64,000 nucleotides of DNA from contig NC_016941.1 of the NCBI RefSeq assembly GCF_000236925.1, positions 1,860,001 to 1,924,000 of the forward strand, written 5' to 3'. Both the position numbers and the translations under genes were made by a program. This DNA is from Staphylococcus argenteus (GTDB lineage Bacteria; Bacillota; Bacilli; Staphylococcales; Staphylococcaceae). Below the pieces are notes generated by a model that saw nothing but the letters and a program-made list of their open reading frames with translations, was not told the DNA's origin and did not search any database. Of this stretch, positions 20,547 to 32,519 are shown one piece after another (the first letter of the stretch is position 1; each line of letters begins with the position of its first letter).

Positions 20547-21608
20547 TTACTGTTTTGGAACTTCAAATTTATATATATCATTTGAATAAGATGGTATAAA
20601 TTTTTTACATAGTTCATGTACGATAAATGCAGAAACAAATGGAATTACAAAATAACCTAATGCTAATAAAATGATATTCATTGTTGGGTCACCAGACATA
20701 CGATTATATGCATTAATTGGCCCTACTAATCCTGTATAACCAAATCCAGCAGACAATGGTGTCCCTTTAACCTGAAGAACGTAAGCTATAATTCCAGTAA
20801 TTACTCCATTTATGGTTAAAGGAATTGAAATAATTAGGTTTTTCAAATATACGGGTATCATCATTTTAGCTGCACCAATTAATAAAACTGCATTCACACC
20901 TATAGAATTAACACGTAGTGATCCAAATAAGAATGTAACGCAAGCTGCTACAATTCCTAAGTTAGCTGCACCACTACCAAGCCCATTTAAACTAATAGCA
21001 GTTGCGATTGCTACTAAAGATATAGGTGTTACCATTAATAATGAAAATGCAACACTTATTAGTATAGACATTAATAAAGGATTTAAGTCAGTAAATGAAT
21101 GTATTACATTTCCAATAGCTTGAGTAATTTTACGAACATAAGGTAGTGTAAGAAGACCAATTCCCCCACTTACTATTGGCACCAATACTGGTAAGATAAT
21201 TAATTCAAATGAGCCTAGTTTATTTTGCAGAATCATATATAATAAACAAGCAATTATAACGACAAGGCTTGCATTGATAATGTCACCAATTCCTTTTAAC
21301 ATAAAACCATTGTTATTAAAAACTACTGCCCCAGAACCAATCATCGCAGAAGTACCAACAATTGCAGCACCTGCTCCATTGAATTTAAATTGATGAGCAG
21401 CCAATACACCAATTATAAAAGCCATAAAGGATTGTATAAGAATAACTAATTGATAGATCAATTCTAAAATTTCATTGCCACTTTTAAATATTTTTAAAAC
21501 TTCACCTAATAAAGCGTTAGGAACGAGCGCTATAACGACACCTGCTCCAATAGAATTTAAAATTTTACTGAAAAATTGTTTGTTTTCAGCATTTTTAGTG
21601 TTACTCAT
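20547..21608 (-). CDS. PfoR-like PTS EIIC-type membrane protein
   Basis: Hydrophobic protein of 353 residues with about nine to ten membrane segments, rich in Gly, Ile and Ala, ending in a charged tail (NDIYKFEVPKQ). It resembles the PTS_EIIC_2 family that includes Clostridium perfringens PfoR, once thought to regulate perfringolysin. No EIIA or EIIB gene lies beside it, so its role as sugar transporter is unproven. ATG 21608 has GGAGG upstream and a TATAAT-like -10 box lies at 21643-21648 on the minus strand. Two 32-base direct repeats stand further upstream. Confidence 0.75.
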   Translation of the reverse strand: MSNTKNAENKQFFSKILNSIGAGVVIALVPNALLGEVLKIFKSGNEILELIYQLVILIQSFMAFIIGVLAAHQFKFNGAGAAIVGTSAMIGSGAVVFNNNGFMLKGIGDIINASLVVIIACLLYMILQNKLGSFELIILPVLVPIVSGGIGLLTLPYVRKITQAIGNVIHSFTDLNPLLMSILISVAFSLLMVTPISLVAIATAISLNGLGSGAANLGIVAACVTFLFGSLRVNSIGVNAVLLIGAAKMMIPVYLKNLIISIPLTINGVITGIIAYVLQVKGTPLSAGFGYTGLVGPINAYNRMSGDPTMNIILLALGYFVIPFVSAFIVHELCKKFIPSYSNDIYKFEVPKQ

Positions 21609-21731
21609 AAACGACCTCCAATTTAAACATTAACTCAATAATATTATAGAAAATCATCATTAACAATGACTTGTTAATATATTTAATCTAAAAATAAAAC
21701 TCTAAAAGTTGTAATTTAAAATAGTTCTTTA

Positions 21732-21801
21732 AATTATATACCCACCACATTTGGTGGAGAACCTAAATTAATTATATACCCATCACATTTGGTGGAGAAC
21801 C
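21732..21801. repeat. Two 32-base direct repeats with dyad, upstream of the PfoR-like gene
   Basis: The unit AATTATATACCCACCACATT plus TGGTGGAGAACC occurs at 21732-21763 and 21770-21801, differing at one base (CCACC in the first, CCATC in the second). Each unit contains a small dyad, CCACCA/TGGTGG. The repeats lie between the promoter of the PfoR-like gene and the end of the tRNA operon. They look like a duplicated operator or attenuator element. Confidence 0.65.
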
Positions 21802-21837
21802 AATTTTTCATTTGGATTAAATGATATATAAATAAAA

Positions 21838-21864
21838 AGAAACCCTGTAAAACAAGGTTTCTAA
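21838..21864 (-). terminator. Terminator of the rRNA-tRNA operon
   Basis: Read on the minus strand, AGAAACC and GGTTTCT form a stem around TTGT/ACAG, followed by TTTTTATTT. It lies about 32 bases after the last tRNA gene (Leu-CAA). Confidence 0.75.
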
Positions 21865-21895
21865 TACGTTATGTTATGTAAATTACAGTTAATTA

Positions 21896-21979
21896 TACCG
21901 GCGGTCGGGGTCGAACCGACACTCCACGAATGGAACGGGATTTTGAGTCCCGCGCGTCTGCCAATTCCGCCACGCCGGC
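21896..21979 (-). tRNA. tRNA-Leu (CAA)
   Basis: 84 nt with a long variable arm; anticodon loop CTCAAAA. The acceptor GCCGGCG pairs with CGCCGGT, leaving a G-U pair at the end. No CCA is encoded. It is the last gene of the operon. Confidence 0.95.
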
Positions 21980-22017
21980 TTAATGGTAAACAAAAAACTT
22001 CCCTTTGGAAGTAATCA

Positions 22018-22092
22018 TGGAGCGGAAGATAGGATTTACACCTATACCTCGTTCCGGGAAGGAACGTGTTCTAAAAGTTGAACTACTCCCGC
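22018..22092 (-). tRNA. tRNA-Gly (UCC), non-canonical, probably for peptidoglycan synthesis
   Basis: 75 nt including encoded CCA. The anticodon stem CGTTC/GAACG encloses CTTCCCG (UCC). The D-loop is AACTTTTA, so the usual G18-G19 pair is missing. The T-loop is TGTAAAT instead of TTCRANT, so T-psi-C is missing. These are the hallmarks of staphylococcal tRNA-Gly forms that bind EF-Tu poorly and serve FemX/A/B pentaglycine synthesis. Confidence 0.93.
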
Positions 22093-22105
22093 ATGTATTA
22101 AATTA

Positions 22106-22180
22106 TGGAGCGGAAGATAGGATTTACACCTATATCTCATTCCAGGAAGGAATGTATTCTAAGAGTTGAAATACTCCCGC
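22106..22180 (-). tRNA. tRNA-Gly (UCC), non-canonical, second variant
   Basis: 75 nt including CCA. D-loop AACTCTTA, T-loop TGTAAAT, anticodon stem CATTC/GAATG. The stem differs from its neighbours by compensating changes, which shows that the structure is kept. G18-G19 and T-psi-C are absent, as in the other two copies. A T10-T25 mismatch weakens the D-stem. Confidence 0.92.
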
Positions 22181-22197
22181 ATTGTTATTAAAAATTA

Positions 22198-22272
22198 TGG
22201 AGCGGAAGATAGGATTTGCACCTATACCTCGTTCCGGGAAGGAACGTGTTCTAAAAGTTGAACTACTCCCGC
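22198..22272 (-). tRNA. tRNA-Gly (UCC), non-canonical, third variant
   Basis: 75 nt including CCA. It is identical to the 22018-22092 copy except for one T-loop base (TGCAAAT instead of TGTAAAT), so it keeps a C at position 56 but still lacks T55 and G18-G19. It is the first of the three in transcription order. Confidence 0.93.
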
Positions 22273-22279
22273 ATAAACC

Positions 22280-22353
<74 letters not shown>

Positions 22354-22358
22354 AATAA

Positions 22359-22430
22359 CTGGGCTAGCTGGATTCGAACCAACGAGTGACGGAGTCAAAG
22401 TCCGTTGCCTTACCGCTTGGCTATAGCCCA
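22359..22430 (-). tRNA. tRNA-Gln (UUG)
   Basis: 72 nt; acceptor TGGGCTA/TAGCCCA with discriminator G; anticodon TTG. CCA is not encoded. Confidence 0.97.
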
Positions 22431-22441
22431 TTAATAATAAG

Positions 22442-22515
22442 GGCGGCTGAAGGGGATCGAACCCTCGAATGTCGGAACCACAATCCGATGTGTTAACCAC
22501 TTCACCACAGCCGCC
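22442..22515 (-). tRNA. tRNA-His (GUG)
   Basis: 74 nt including the extra 5' G(-1), which pairs with discriminator C73; anticodon GTG. CCA is not encoded. Confidence 0.95.
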
Positions 22516-22516
22516 A

Positions 22517-22590
22517 TGGCAGGGGCAGTAGGAATCGAACCCACACCAAAGGTTTTGGAGACCTCTATTCTACCGTTGAACTATGCCCCT
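22517..22590 (-). tRNA. tRNA-Trp (CCA)
   Basis: 74 nt with CCA end encoded; anticodon loop CTCCAAA; discriminator G. Only one base separates it from tRNA-His. Confidence 0.97.
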
Positions 22591-22602
22591 ATTAAAATTA
22601 AA

Positions 22603-22683
22603 TGGAGGGGGGCAGATTCGAACTGCCGAACCCGAAGGAGCGGATTTACAGTCCGCCGCGTTTAGCCACTTCGCTACCCCTCC
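22603..22683 (-). tRNA. tRNA-Tyr (GUA)
   Basis: 81 nt with a class II variable arm; anticodon loop CTGTAAA. No CCA encoded. Confidence 0.97.
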
Positions 22684-22690
22684 ATAAAAA

Positions 22691-22766
<76 letters not shown>

Positions 22767-22773
22767 AAAGGAA

Positions 22774-22846
22774 TGGTTCAGGACAGAGTCGAACTGCCGA
22801 CACATGGAGCTTCAATCCATTGCTCTACCAACTGAGCTACTGAACC
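22774..22846 (-). tRNA. tRNA-Phe (GAA)
   Basis: 73 nt; anticodon loop TTGAAGC, acceptor GGTTCAG/CTGAACC. No CCA encoded. Confidence 0.96.
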
Positions 22847-22864
22847 ATAATAAAAATGTAATGA

Positions 22865-22940
22865 TGGCGGTCTCGACGGGAATCGAACCCGCGATCTCCT
22901 GCGTGACAGGCAGGCGTGTTAACCGCTACACTACGAGACC
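22865..22940 (-). tRNA. tRNA-Asp (GUC), copy 2
   Basis: 76 nt with CCA; anticodon GTC. Identical to the copy at 23170-23245. Confidence 0.97.
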
Positions 22941-22950
22941 TATAAAAATA

Positions 22951-23024
<74 letters not shown>

Positions 23025-23038
23025 ATAATAAAAAATAA

Positions 23039-23131
23039 TGGCGGAGGAAGAGGGATTCGAACCCCCGCGGCCCGTTAAGGCCCTGTCGGTTTTCAAGACC
23101 GATCCCTTCAGCCGGACTTGGGTATTCCTCC
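23039..23131 (-). tRNA. tRNA-Ser (UGA), CCA-encoding copy
   Basis: 93 nt including CCA; class II variable arm GGCC-TTAACG-GGCC; anticodon TGA. It differs from the 23256-23345 copy only in the variable arm and in having CCA. Confidence 0.96.
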
Positions 23132-23169
23132 ATTATTATAGGTAAATCGCTATTAATTATAAAATTAAA

Positions 23170-23245
23170 TGGCGGTCTCGACGGGAATCGAACCCGCGAT
23201 CTCCTGCGTGACAGGCAGGCGTGTTAACCGCTACACTACGAGACC
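23170..23245 (-). tRNA. tRNA-Asp (GUC), copy 1
   Basis: 76 nt with CCA; anticodon GTC. It lies between the two tRNA-Ser genes, as part of an apparent Ser-Asp duplication. Confidence 0.97.
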
Positions 23246-23255
23246 ATTTGTAAAA

Positions 23256-23345
23256 CGGAGGAAGAGGGATTCGAACCCCCGCGAGCCGTTAAGCCCCTGT
23301 CGGTTTTCAAGACCGATCCCTTCAGCCGGACTTGGGTATTCCTCC
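23256..23345 (-). tRNA. tRNA-Ser (UGA), copy without CCA
   Basis: 90 nt; anticodon TGA; the variable arm is GGGGC-TTAAC-GGCTC. The last encoded base is discriminator G, followed by TTTTA. Confidence 0.95.
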
Positions 23346-23354
23346 AAAATTATA

Positions 23355-23428
23355 TGGACCTTGCAGGACTCGAACCTGCGACCGAACGGTTATGAGCCGT
23401 TAGCTCTAACCAACTGAGCTAAAGGTCC
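23355..23428 (-). tRNA. tRNA-Ile2 (CAU, lysidine type) - alternatively Met
   Basis: 74 nt; anticodon CAT. The body GGACCTTTAGCTCAG...AAGGTCC closely resembles the Bacillus tRNA-Ile whose C34 is changed to lysidine to read AUA, and it differs from the elongator Met gene next to it. No CCA encoded. Confidence 0.85.
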
Positions 23429-23456
23429 TAAATATAATTTTACAACTAATAAATAG

Positions 23457-23530
23457 TGGCGGTGGAGGGGATCGAACCCCCGACCTCACGGGTATGAACC
23501 GTACGCTCTAGCCAGCTGAGCTACACCGCC
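23457..23530 (-). tRNA. Elongator tRNA-Met (CAU)
   Basis: 74 nt; acceptor GGCGGTG/CACCGCC fully paired, anticodon loop TTCATAC. No CCA encoded. Confidence 0.92.
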
Positions 23531-23550
23531 TTATATAGTTTGTAAATAAA

Positions 23551-23626
23551 TGGTGGAGACTAGCGGGATCGAACCGCTGACCTCCTGCGTGCAAAGCAGG
23601 CGCTCTCCCAGCTGAGCTAAGCCCCC
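23551..23626 (-). tRNA. tRNA-Ala (UGC), copy 2
   Basis: 76 nt with CCA; anticodon TGC. Same sequence as the spacer copy at 27667-27742. Confidence 0.97.
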
Positions 23627-23643
23627 ATTATAATTACAGTATA

Positions 23644-23717
23644 TCGGGAAGACAGGATTCGAACCTGCGACCCCTTGGTCCCAAACCAAGTGCTCTACCA
23701 AGCTGAGCTACTTCCCG
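23644..23717 (-). tRNA. tRNA-Pro (UGG)
   Basis: 74 nt; anticodon loop TTTGGGA; acceptor CGGGAAG/CTTCCCG. No CCA encoded. Confidence 0.97.
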
Positions 23718-23726
23718 TATAATTAA

Positions 23727-23800
23727 CGCGCCCGATAGGAGTCGAACCCATAACCTCTTGATCCGTAGTCAAACGCTCTATCCAATTGAGCTACGGGCGC
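23727..23800 (-). tRNA. tRNA-Arg (ACG)
   Basis: 74 nt; anticodon ACG (A34 is expected to become inosine); discriminator G. No CCA encoded. Confidence 0.97.
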
Positions 23801-23818
23801 ATGTATTTTTATTGAAAA

Positions 23819-23907
23819 TGGTGCCGAGGACCGGAATCGAACCGGTACGGTGATCACTCACCGCAGGATTTTAAGTCCTGTGCGTCTGCCAGTTCCGCCA
23901 CCCCGGC
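23819..23907 (-). tRNA. tRNA-Leu (UAA)
   Basis: 89 nt with CCA; class II variable arm; anticodon TAA. Confidence 0.97.
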
Positions 23908-23918
23908 ACTATAAAAAA

Positions 23919-23993
23919 TGGAGCAGAAGACGGGATTCGAACCCGCGACCCCAACCTTGGCAAGGTTGTATTCTACCGCTGAACTACTTCTGC
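23919..23993 (-). tRNA. tRNA-Gly (GCC), canonical proteinogenic form
   Basis: 75 nt with CCA. Unlike the three UCC genes it has a normal D-loop (AGCGGTA, with G18-G19) and T-loop (TTCGAAT), so it should serve the ribosome. Confidence 0.97.
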
Positions 23994-23996
23994 TTA

Positions 23997-24078
23997 TGCG
24001 GGTGAAGGGAGTCGAACCCCCACGCCGTAAGGCGCTAGATCCTAAGTCTAGTGCGTCTGCCAATTCCGCCACACCCGC
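23997..24078 (-). tRNA. tRNA-Leu (UAG)
   Basis: 82 nt; long variable arm; anticodon TAG. No CCA; only three bases separate it from tRNA-Gly. Confidence 0.97.
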
Positions 24079-24081
24079 AAA

Positions 24082-24157
24082 TGGTGAGCCATAGAGGATT
24101 CGAACCTCTGACCCTCTGATTAAAAGTCAGATGCTCTACCAACTGAGCTAATGGCTC
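24082..24157 (-). tRNA. tRNA-Lys (UUU)
   Basis: 76 nt with CCA; anticodon loop CTTTTAA. Confidence 0.97.
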
Positions 24158-24162
24158 TTCCA

Positions 24163-24238
<76 letters not shown>

Positions 24239-24254
24239 AATATGTAAGAATAAA

Positions 24255-24330
24255 TGGTGGAGAATGACGGGTTCGAACCGCCGACCCTCTGCTTGTAAGG
24301 CAGATGCTCTCCCAGCTGAGCTAATTCTCC
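24255..24330 (-). tRNA. tRNA-Val (UAC)
   Basis: 76 nt with CCA; anticodon TAC. It is the first tRNA after 5S rRNA in transcription order. Confidence 0.97.
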
Positions 24331-24341
24331 AAATATATCTT

Positions 24342-24456
24342 GCCTGGCAACGTTCTACTCTAGCGGAACGTAAGTCCAACTACCATCGACGCTAAGGAGC
24401 TTAACTTCTGTGTTCGGCATGGGAACAGGTGTGACCTCCTTGCTATAGTCACCAGA
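24342..24456 (-). rRNA. rrf: 5S ribosomal RNA
   Basis: About 115 nt, starting TCTGGTGACTATAGCAAGG and ending GAACGTTGCCAGGC on the minus strand, with paired ends. It lies 73 bases after 23S. Confidence 0.96.
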
Positions 24457-24529
24457 CATATGAATGTAGATTATACATTCAAAACTAGATAGTAAGTAAA
24501 AGTTATTTTGCTTCGCAAAACATTTATTT

Positions 24530-27452
<2,923 letters not shown>

Positions 27453-27666
27453 TATGTTTCCACCATTTTTATAAGTCGAACGTTAACACGAAGTCACATT
27501 CTTTTATAAAAAGATTTAAACGCGTTATTAATCTTGTGAGTGTTCTTTCGAACACTAGCGATTATTTCTTATGAATTCAAGCTTATTTAAAACTCTTTAT
27601 TCACTCGGTTTTGCTTGGTAAAATCTATATTTTACTTACTTATCTAGTTTTCAATGTACAAAATAA

Positions 27667-27742
27667 TGGTGGAGACTAGCGGGATCGAACCGCTGACCTC
27701 CTGCGTGCAAAGCAGGCGCTCTCCCAGCTGAGCTAAGCCCCC
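27667..27742 (-). tRNA. tRNA-Ala (UGC) in the 16S-23S spacer
   Basis: 76 nt with CCA; anticodon TGC. It follows tRNA-Ile in the spacer. Confidence 0.97.
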
Positions 27743-27762
27743 ATATATATAAATTAAATTAA

Positions 27763-27839
<77 letters not shown>

Positions 27840-27920
27840 ATTAATTTGAATGTACAAACATTCAAAACTGAATACAATATGTCACGTTATTCCGCATCTT
27901 CTAAAGAAGATGCTCCGAAT

Positions 27921-29483
<1,563 letters not shown>

Positions 29484-29607
29484 ATTATGATGTTTGATTA
29501 GCTCATAAATACTAAATAATGTTTGTAACTAATAGTTACGTTTTTGGAATTAACGTTGACATATTGTCATTCAGTTTTCAATGTTCGTTTGATACTTACA
29601 AGATTTA

Positions 29608-29636
29608 ATTATAACTTGTAAGTTTTTGTAAGTCAA
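29608..29636 (-). promoter_or_regulatory. rRNA operon promoter P2
   Basis: On the minus strand TTGACT (29631-29636), a 17-base spacer and TATAAT (29608-29613), predicting a start near 29601, about 117 bases before 16S. This is an almost perfect sigma-A promoter. Confidence 0.85.
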
Positions 29637-29818
29637 GAATTATTTTTAATTATTTTATTTCTAAAAAATAAATTTCCTAACTCAATTAATTCGACAAATA
29701 TTATTTTATTATGTATTTGTTTGAATTTCAATAGTCAAATTTACACTTTATTAATATTTTAAACCAAGAACTTAATCATTTAGTTTTTTAAATATTAGTG
29801 CCGTTTGACGACTTTTAT

Positions 29819-29847
29819 ATAATATCAAGTTATTCTAATAGAGTCAA
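29819..29847 (-). promoter_or_regulatory. rRNA operon promoter P1
   Basis: On the minus strand TTGACT (29842-29847), a 17-base spacer and TATTAT (29819-29824), about 211 bases upstream of P2. Tandem promoters are usual for rRNA operons, and the very AT-rich DNA above 29850 could act as an UP element. Confidence 0.8.
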
Positions 29848-30376
29848 CATAAAACAACACTTATTTTGGTTTAAAAATTACCGTTGTAGTGATTAATTTC
29901 TATTTGGAAGAATTATATGTATTAAAAGTGTAATTCATTATCCTGTTTTAGCGGCTTAACAAGTAATTTACATGATAATCATACTCTCATAGTAGCTCTA
30001 TATCTATTTTAATTCATGTAAAGTTTTCTTTTAATATGTATTTGAACTTCAGCTTATAATAATTCATTATAATTACACCTTCGCTTGTATACATTAAATA
30101 ATTTACTATCACACTTTTAATAGATCATTTTGTTAATAAGTAAATAGTACGCTTCCTAATCTCTTTTTATTCCATCCATATTATAATTTAATAAATTACA
30201 GGTAGGAATCGATATTAAATATGCAATATGTGTTCTCTCCTCATAATAATAAACAGACGGATTACATTTCCCTCTTATTTAATTATTGACCTTTAAAATA
30301 ATATCTATAAATGTATATCAATAAACTTACTAATACAAATCTCAAATACCTGTACAAGCTGTAACGAATAATACAT
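29848..30376. other. AT-rich region between the rRNA promoters and the perR terminator
   Basis: About 530 bases without a recognisable gene on either strand. They are AT-rich with many stops in all frames. They probably contain upstream sequence of the rRNA promoters; I see no RNA gene or repeat that I can support. Confidence 0.5.
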
Positions 30377-30416
30377 TAAAAAAAGGAGTTAAACAACGGA
30401 TTATTGTTTAACTCCT
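30377..30416 (-). terminator. perR terminator
   Basis: AGGAGTTAAACAA (30384-30396) and TTGTTTAACTCCT (30404-30416) form a perfect 13-base stem with a seven-base loop, followed on the minus strand by eight T. It is a very strong intrinsic terminator, 68 bases after the perR stop. Confidence 0.9.
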
Positions 30417-30483
30417 AGATTAATGTTCTCTAATAAAAGAATTACATCTACATTATTTAATTAATCATACTACCAAAGTTAAA

Positions 30484-30930
30484 TTATTTATCTTGGCATT
30501 CTTTACAAACTCCATAAATTTCCATTCGATGATGTGTTACGTTAAAGTCAGTCATATGCTGAGCTAATCTTTCTATTTCATTTAACTGTGGATATTGGAA
30601 GTCAACAATCTTACCACATTGCTCACATATAATATGATAGTGATTATGTGTATTAAAATCGAAACGACTAGATGCATCACCATAAGTTAGTTCTTTAACA
30701 ATTCCAATATCTTTAAATACTCTTAAGTTATTATATATTGTCGCAACACTTATATTTGGAAAATCAGGTGAAAGTGCTTGATAAATTTCATCAGCTGTTG
30801 GATGAGTATGTGAAGAAATTAAATATCGTAATATTGCTTGTCGTTGTGGTGTGATTCTAACACCAGCTTGTCGCAATGAAGCAATTGATTCTTCTAATTC
30901 ATGCTCAATTGATTCTATTTCAACACTCAT
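30484..30930 (-). CDS. perR: Peroxide-responsive repressor PerR (Fur family)
   Basis: Metal-dependent repressor of 148 residues controlling peroxide and iron-storage genes. The winged helix lies at about 15-88. The regulatory metal site is H43, D91, H97, H99 and D110, which aligns with B. subtilis PerR H37, D85, H91, H93 and D104; iron bound there lets peroxide oxidise the histidines. The structural zinc site is C102, C105, C142 and C145. The D91 residue supports PerR rather than Fur. A perfect ATAATAATTATTAT dyad upstream fits autoregulation. It follows the dehydrogenase gene after 96 bases. Confidence 0.95.
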   Translation of the reverse strand: MSVEIESIEHELEESIASLRQAGVRITPQRQAILRYLISSHTHPTADEIYQALSPDFPNISVATIYNNLRVFKDIGIVKELTYGDASSRFDFNTHNHYHIICEQCGKIVDFQYPQLNEIERLAQHMTDFNVTHHRMEIYGVCKECQDK

Positions 30931-30949
30931 CTAAATCACCATCTTTCTT

Positions 30950-30967
30950 ATATAATAATTATTATTA
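30950..30967. promoter_or_regulatory. PerR-box-like dyad upstream of perR
   Basis: ATAATAATTATTAT (30952-30965) is a perfect palindrome resembling the Per box TTATAATTATTATAA. It lies 22 bases before the perR start, as expected for an autoregulated repressor. Confidence 0.55.
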
Positions 30968-31026
30968 CTTACTATAAATATAACTGTAGTGTTGCGCGTG
31001 TGTCAATATTTACATGCGGATTTCAT

Positions 31027-31977
31027 TTAATAGCCCTTTTTAGCATCCACTTCATTCTCAATTAGATATTTCTTATTGAGAAAATTAACTAAATTATTTT
31101 TAAAAATATCTAATAAATCATACTTTGCTTCATAATCATTACCAGTTATATGCGCCGTGATAGTAACATTTTCTAATTCATATAGTTCATGATTAGGTTT
31201 CAAAGGTTCATTTTCAAACACATCTAAATATGCATGTCGAATAATTTTATTTTTTAATACTTCTATTAATAATTGTTCATCAACAACACTACCTCTACCA
31301 ATGTTAATAAACAAAGTTTCATCTTTCATTACTTCAAAATGTTGTCTTTTTAATAAATGAATCGTTTCTTTTGTTTCTGGCAAAGCATTTACAACAATAT
31401 CAGCTTTAGGCAATATGCTTTCTAAAGATTTAATTGAATATATCTCATCAAACTCTTCTTTCTCTTGACCTGATTTACTCAGACCAACCAAATGCATATT
31501 AAATGCCTTTGCTAATTTTGCTGTTCTTTTAGATATTGCACCTGTTCCTAAAAATACGACCGTTTGACCCGATAGTCGTTTACCAGTTATTTTCGAATCA
31601 TAAATATATTGTTGTTGGTTATCATATGATAGTTTCATCTTTTTATAATCATCTAATATGAAAGCTAAGATGTATTCAGATAATTGTTTAGCTTGAACAC
31701 CTTTACCATTTGTTAATAGTATGCCTTGATTTGCAATATAATCCAAAGGTAATGTATTTACGCCAGTTGCAAACCATGCAATCCATTTTAAATTTGGACA
31801 ACGTCGTAAAAACGCCTCATCGATTGCACCATCATAGCCTACCAAGATATCTATATCTTCTAAATCATTTTCAGGAATTTCTGATGAATTCTTATAAAAT
31901 TTGAACTCAATGTCTGGAAACCGTTGTTGTAATTCTGCTTCAACTTCACGCATACGATTTAAACCGACAACCTTCAT
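31027..31977 (-). CDS. D-isomer-specific 2-hydroxyacid dehydrogenase family protein
   Basis: NAD(P)-dependent oxidoreductase of 316 residues. The nucleotide-binding loop GTGAISKRTAKLAKAF lies in the middle. The family signature NIGRGSVVDEQLL carries the substrate-binding Arg, and a conserved His appears in ITAHITGND. The substrate is unknown; relatives reduce 2-keto acids. It starts six bases after the bcp stop, so bcp, this gene and perhaps perR form one transcript, which suggests a link with peroxide stress. Confidence 0.88.
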   Translation of the reverse strand: MKVVGLNRMREVEAELQQRFPDIEFKFYKNSSEIPENDLEDIDILVGYDGAIDEAFLRRCPNLKWIAWFATGVNTLPLDYIANQGILLTNGKGVQAKQLSEYILAFILDDYKKMKLSYDNQQQYIYDSKITGKRLSGQTVVFLGTGAISKRTAKLAKAFNMHLVGLSKSGQEKEEFDEIYSIKSLESILPKADIVVNALPETKETIHLLKRQHFEVMKDETLFINIGRGSVVDEQLLIEVLKNKIIRHAYLDVFENEPLKPNHELYELENVTITAHITGNDYEAKYDLLDIFKNNLVNFLNKKYLIENEVDAKKGY

Positions 31978-31983
31978 TACATG

Positions 31984-32439
31984 TCACCCCAAAATGTTTT
32001 TAAGTTCTTCTATTTGTGTTTTAACTTTAACTTTCTCGATAACATCTAAGACTTTACCTTCTTCATCTATCACAAAAGTGGTACGTACAATACCCATACT
32101 TTCTTTACCAAAAGATTTCTTCAATTGATAAACACCTACTTCTTTTGATAATTCAAATTCATCATCTACTAACAAGTCGAAATTCAATCCGTGCTTTTCA
32201 ATAAAATTTTGATGTTTTTTCTTTGAATCGCCACTAATGCCATATACTGCGACGTCTAATTCACTAAACATTTCTAAATTGTCTCTAAAATCACATGCTT
32301 CTGTAGTACAAGTTGGTGTATTATCTCTTGGGTAAAAATAAAGAATTGTCTTTTTACCTTTCAATGAATCGTTTGTAATTATTTTTCCATTTTGATTCTC
32401 TAATGAAAATTTTGGAAATTGTTCTCCTTTTTGCAACAT
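31984..32439 (-). CDS. bcp: Thioredoxin-dependent thiol peroxidase Bcp
   Basis: Peroxiredoxin of 151 residues that reduces hydrogen peroxide and organic peroxides. Peroxidatic C44 and resolving C49 lie in TPTCTTEACDF, the atypical 2-Cys arrangement of Bcp/PrxQ. The FYPRDNTPTC signature is complete. It is divergent from hemL across an 80-base region with a PerR-box-like sequence, and bcp is a reported PerR target in S. aureus. Confidence 0.95.
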   Translation of the reverse strand: MLQKGEQFPKFSLENQNGKIITNDSLKGKKTILYFYPRDNTPTCTTEACDFRDNLEMFSELDVAVYGISGDSKKKHQNFIEKHGLNFDLLVDDEFELSKEVGVYQLKKSFGKESMGIVRTTFVIDEEGKVLDVIEKVKVKTQIEELKNILG

Positions 32440-32458
32440 CTAATCACCTTTTTCTTCA

Positions 32459-32473
32459 TTATAATAATTTTAT
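32459..32473. promoter_or_regulatory. PerR-box-like sequence between bcp and hemL
   Basis: TTATAATAATTTTAT matches the Per box TTATAATTATTATAA at 12-13 of 15 positions. It lies 20 bases from the bcp start, in the divergent bcp-hemL intergenic region. Confidence 0.5.
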
Positions 32474-32519
32474 GATACGATATTAGATGAAAATATTAAA
32501 TTAAAAGAGGTTGATACAC

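Noticed and set aside
29972..29990. Fur-like TGATAATCATACTCTCA upstream of the rRNA promoters
   Set aside because: Only about 10 of 14 consensus positions match and there is no iron gene nearby.
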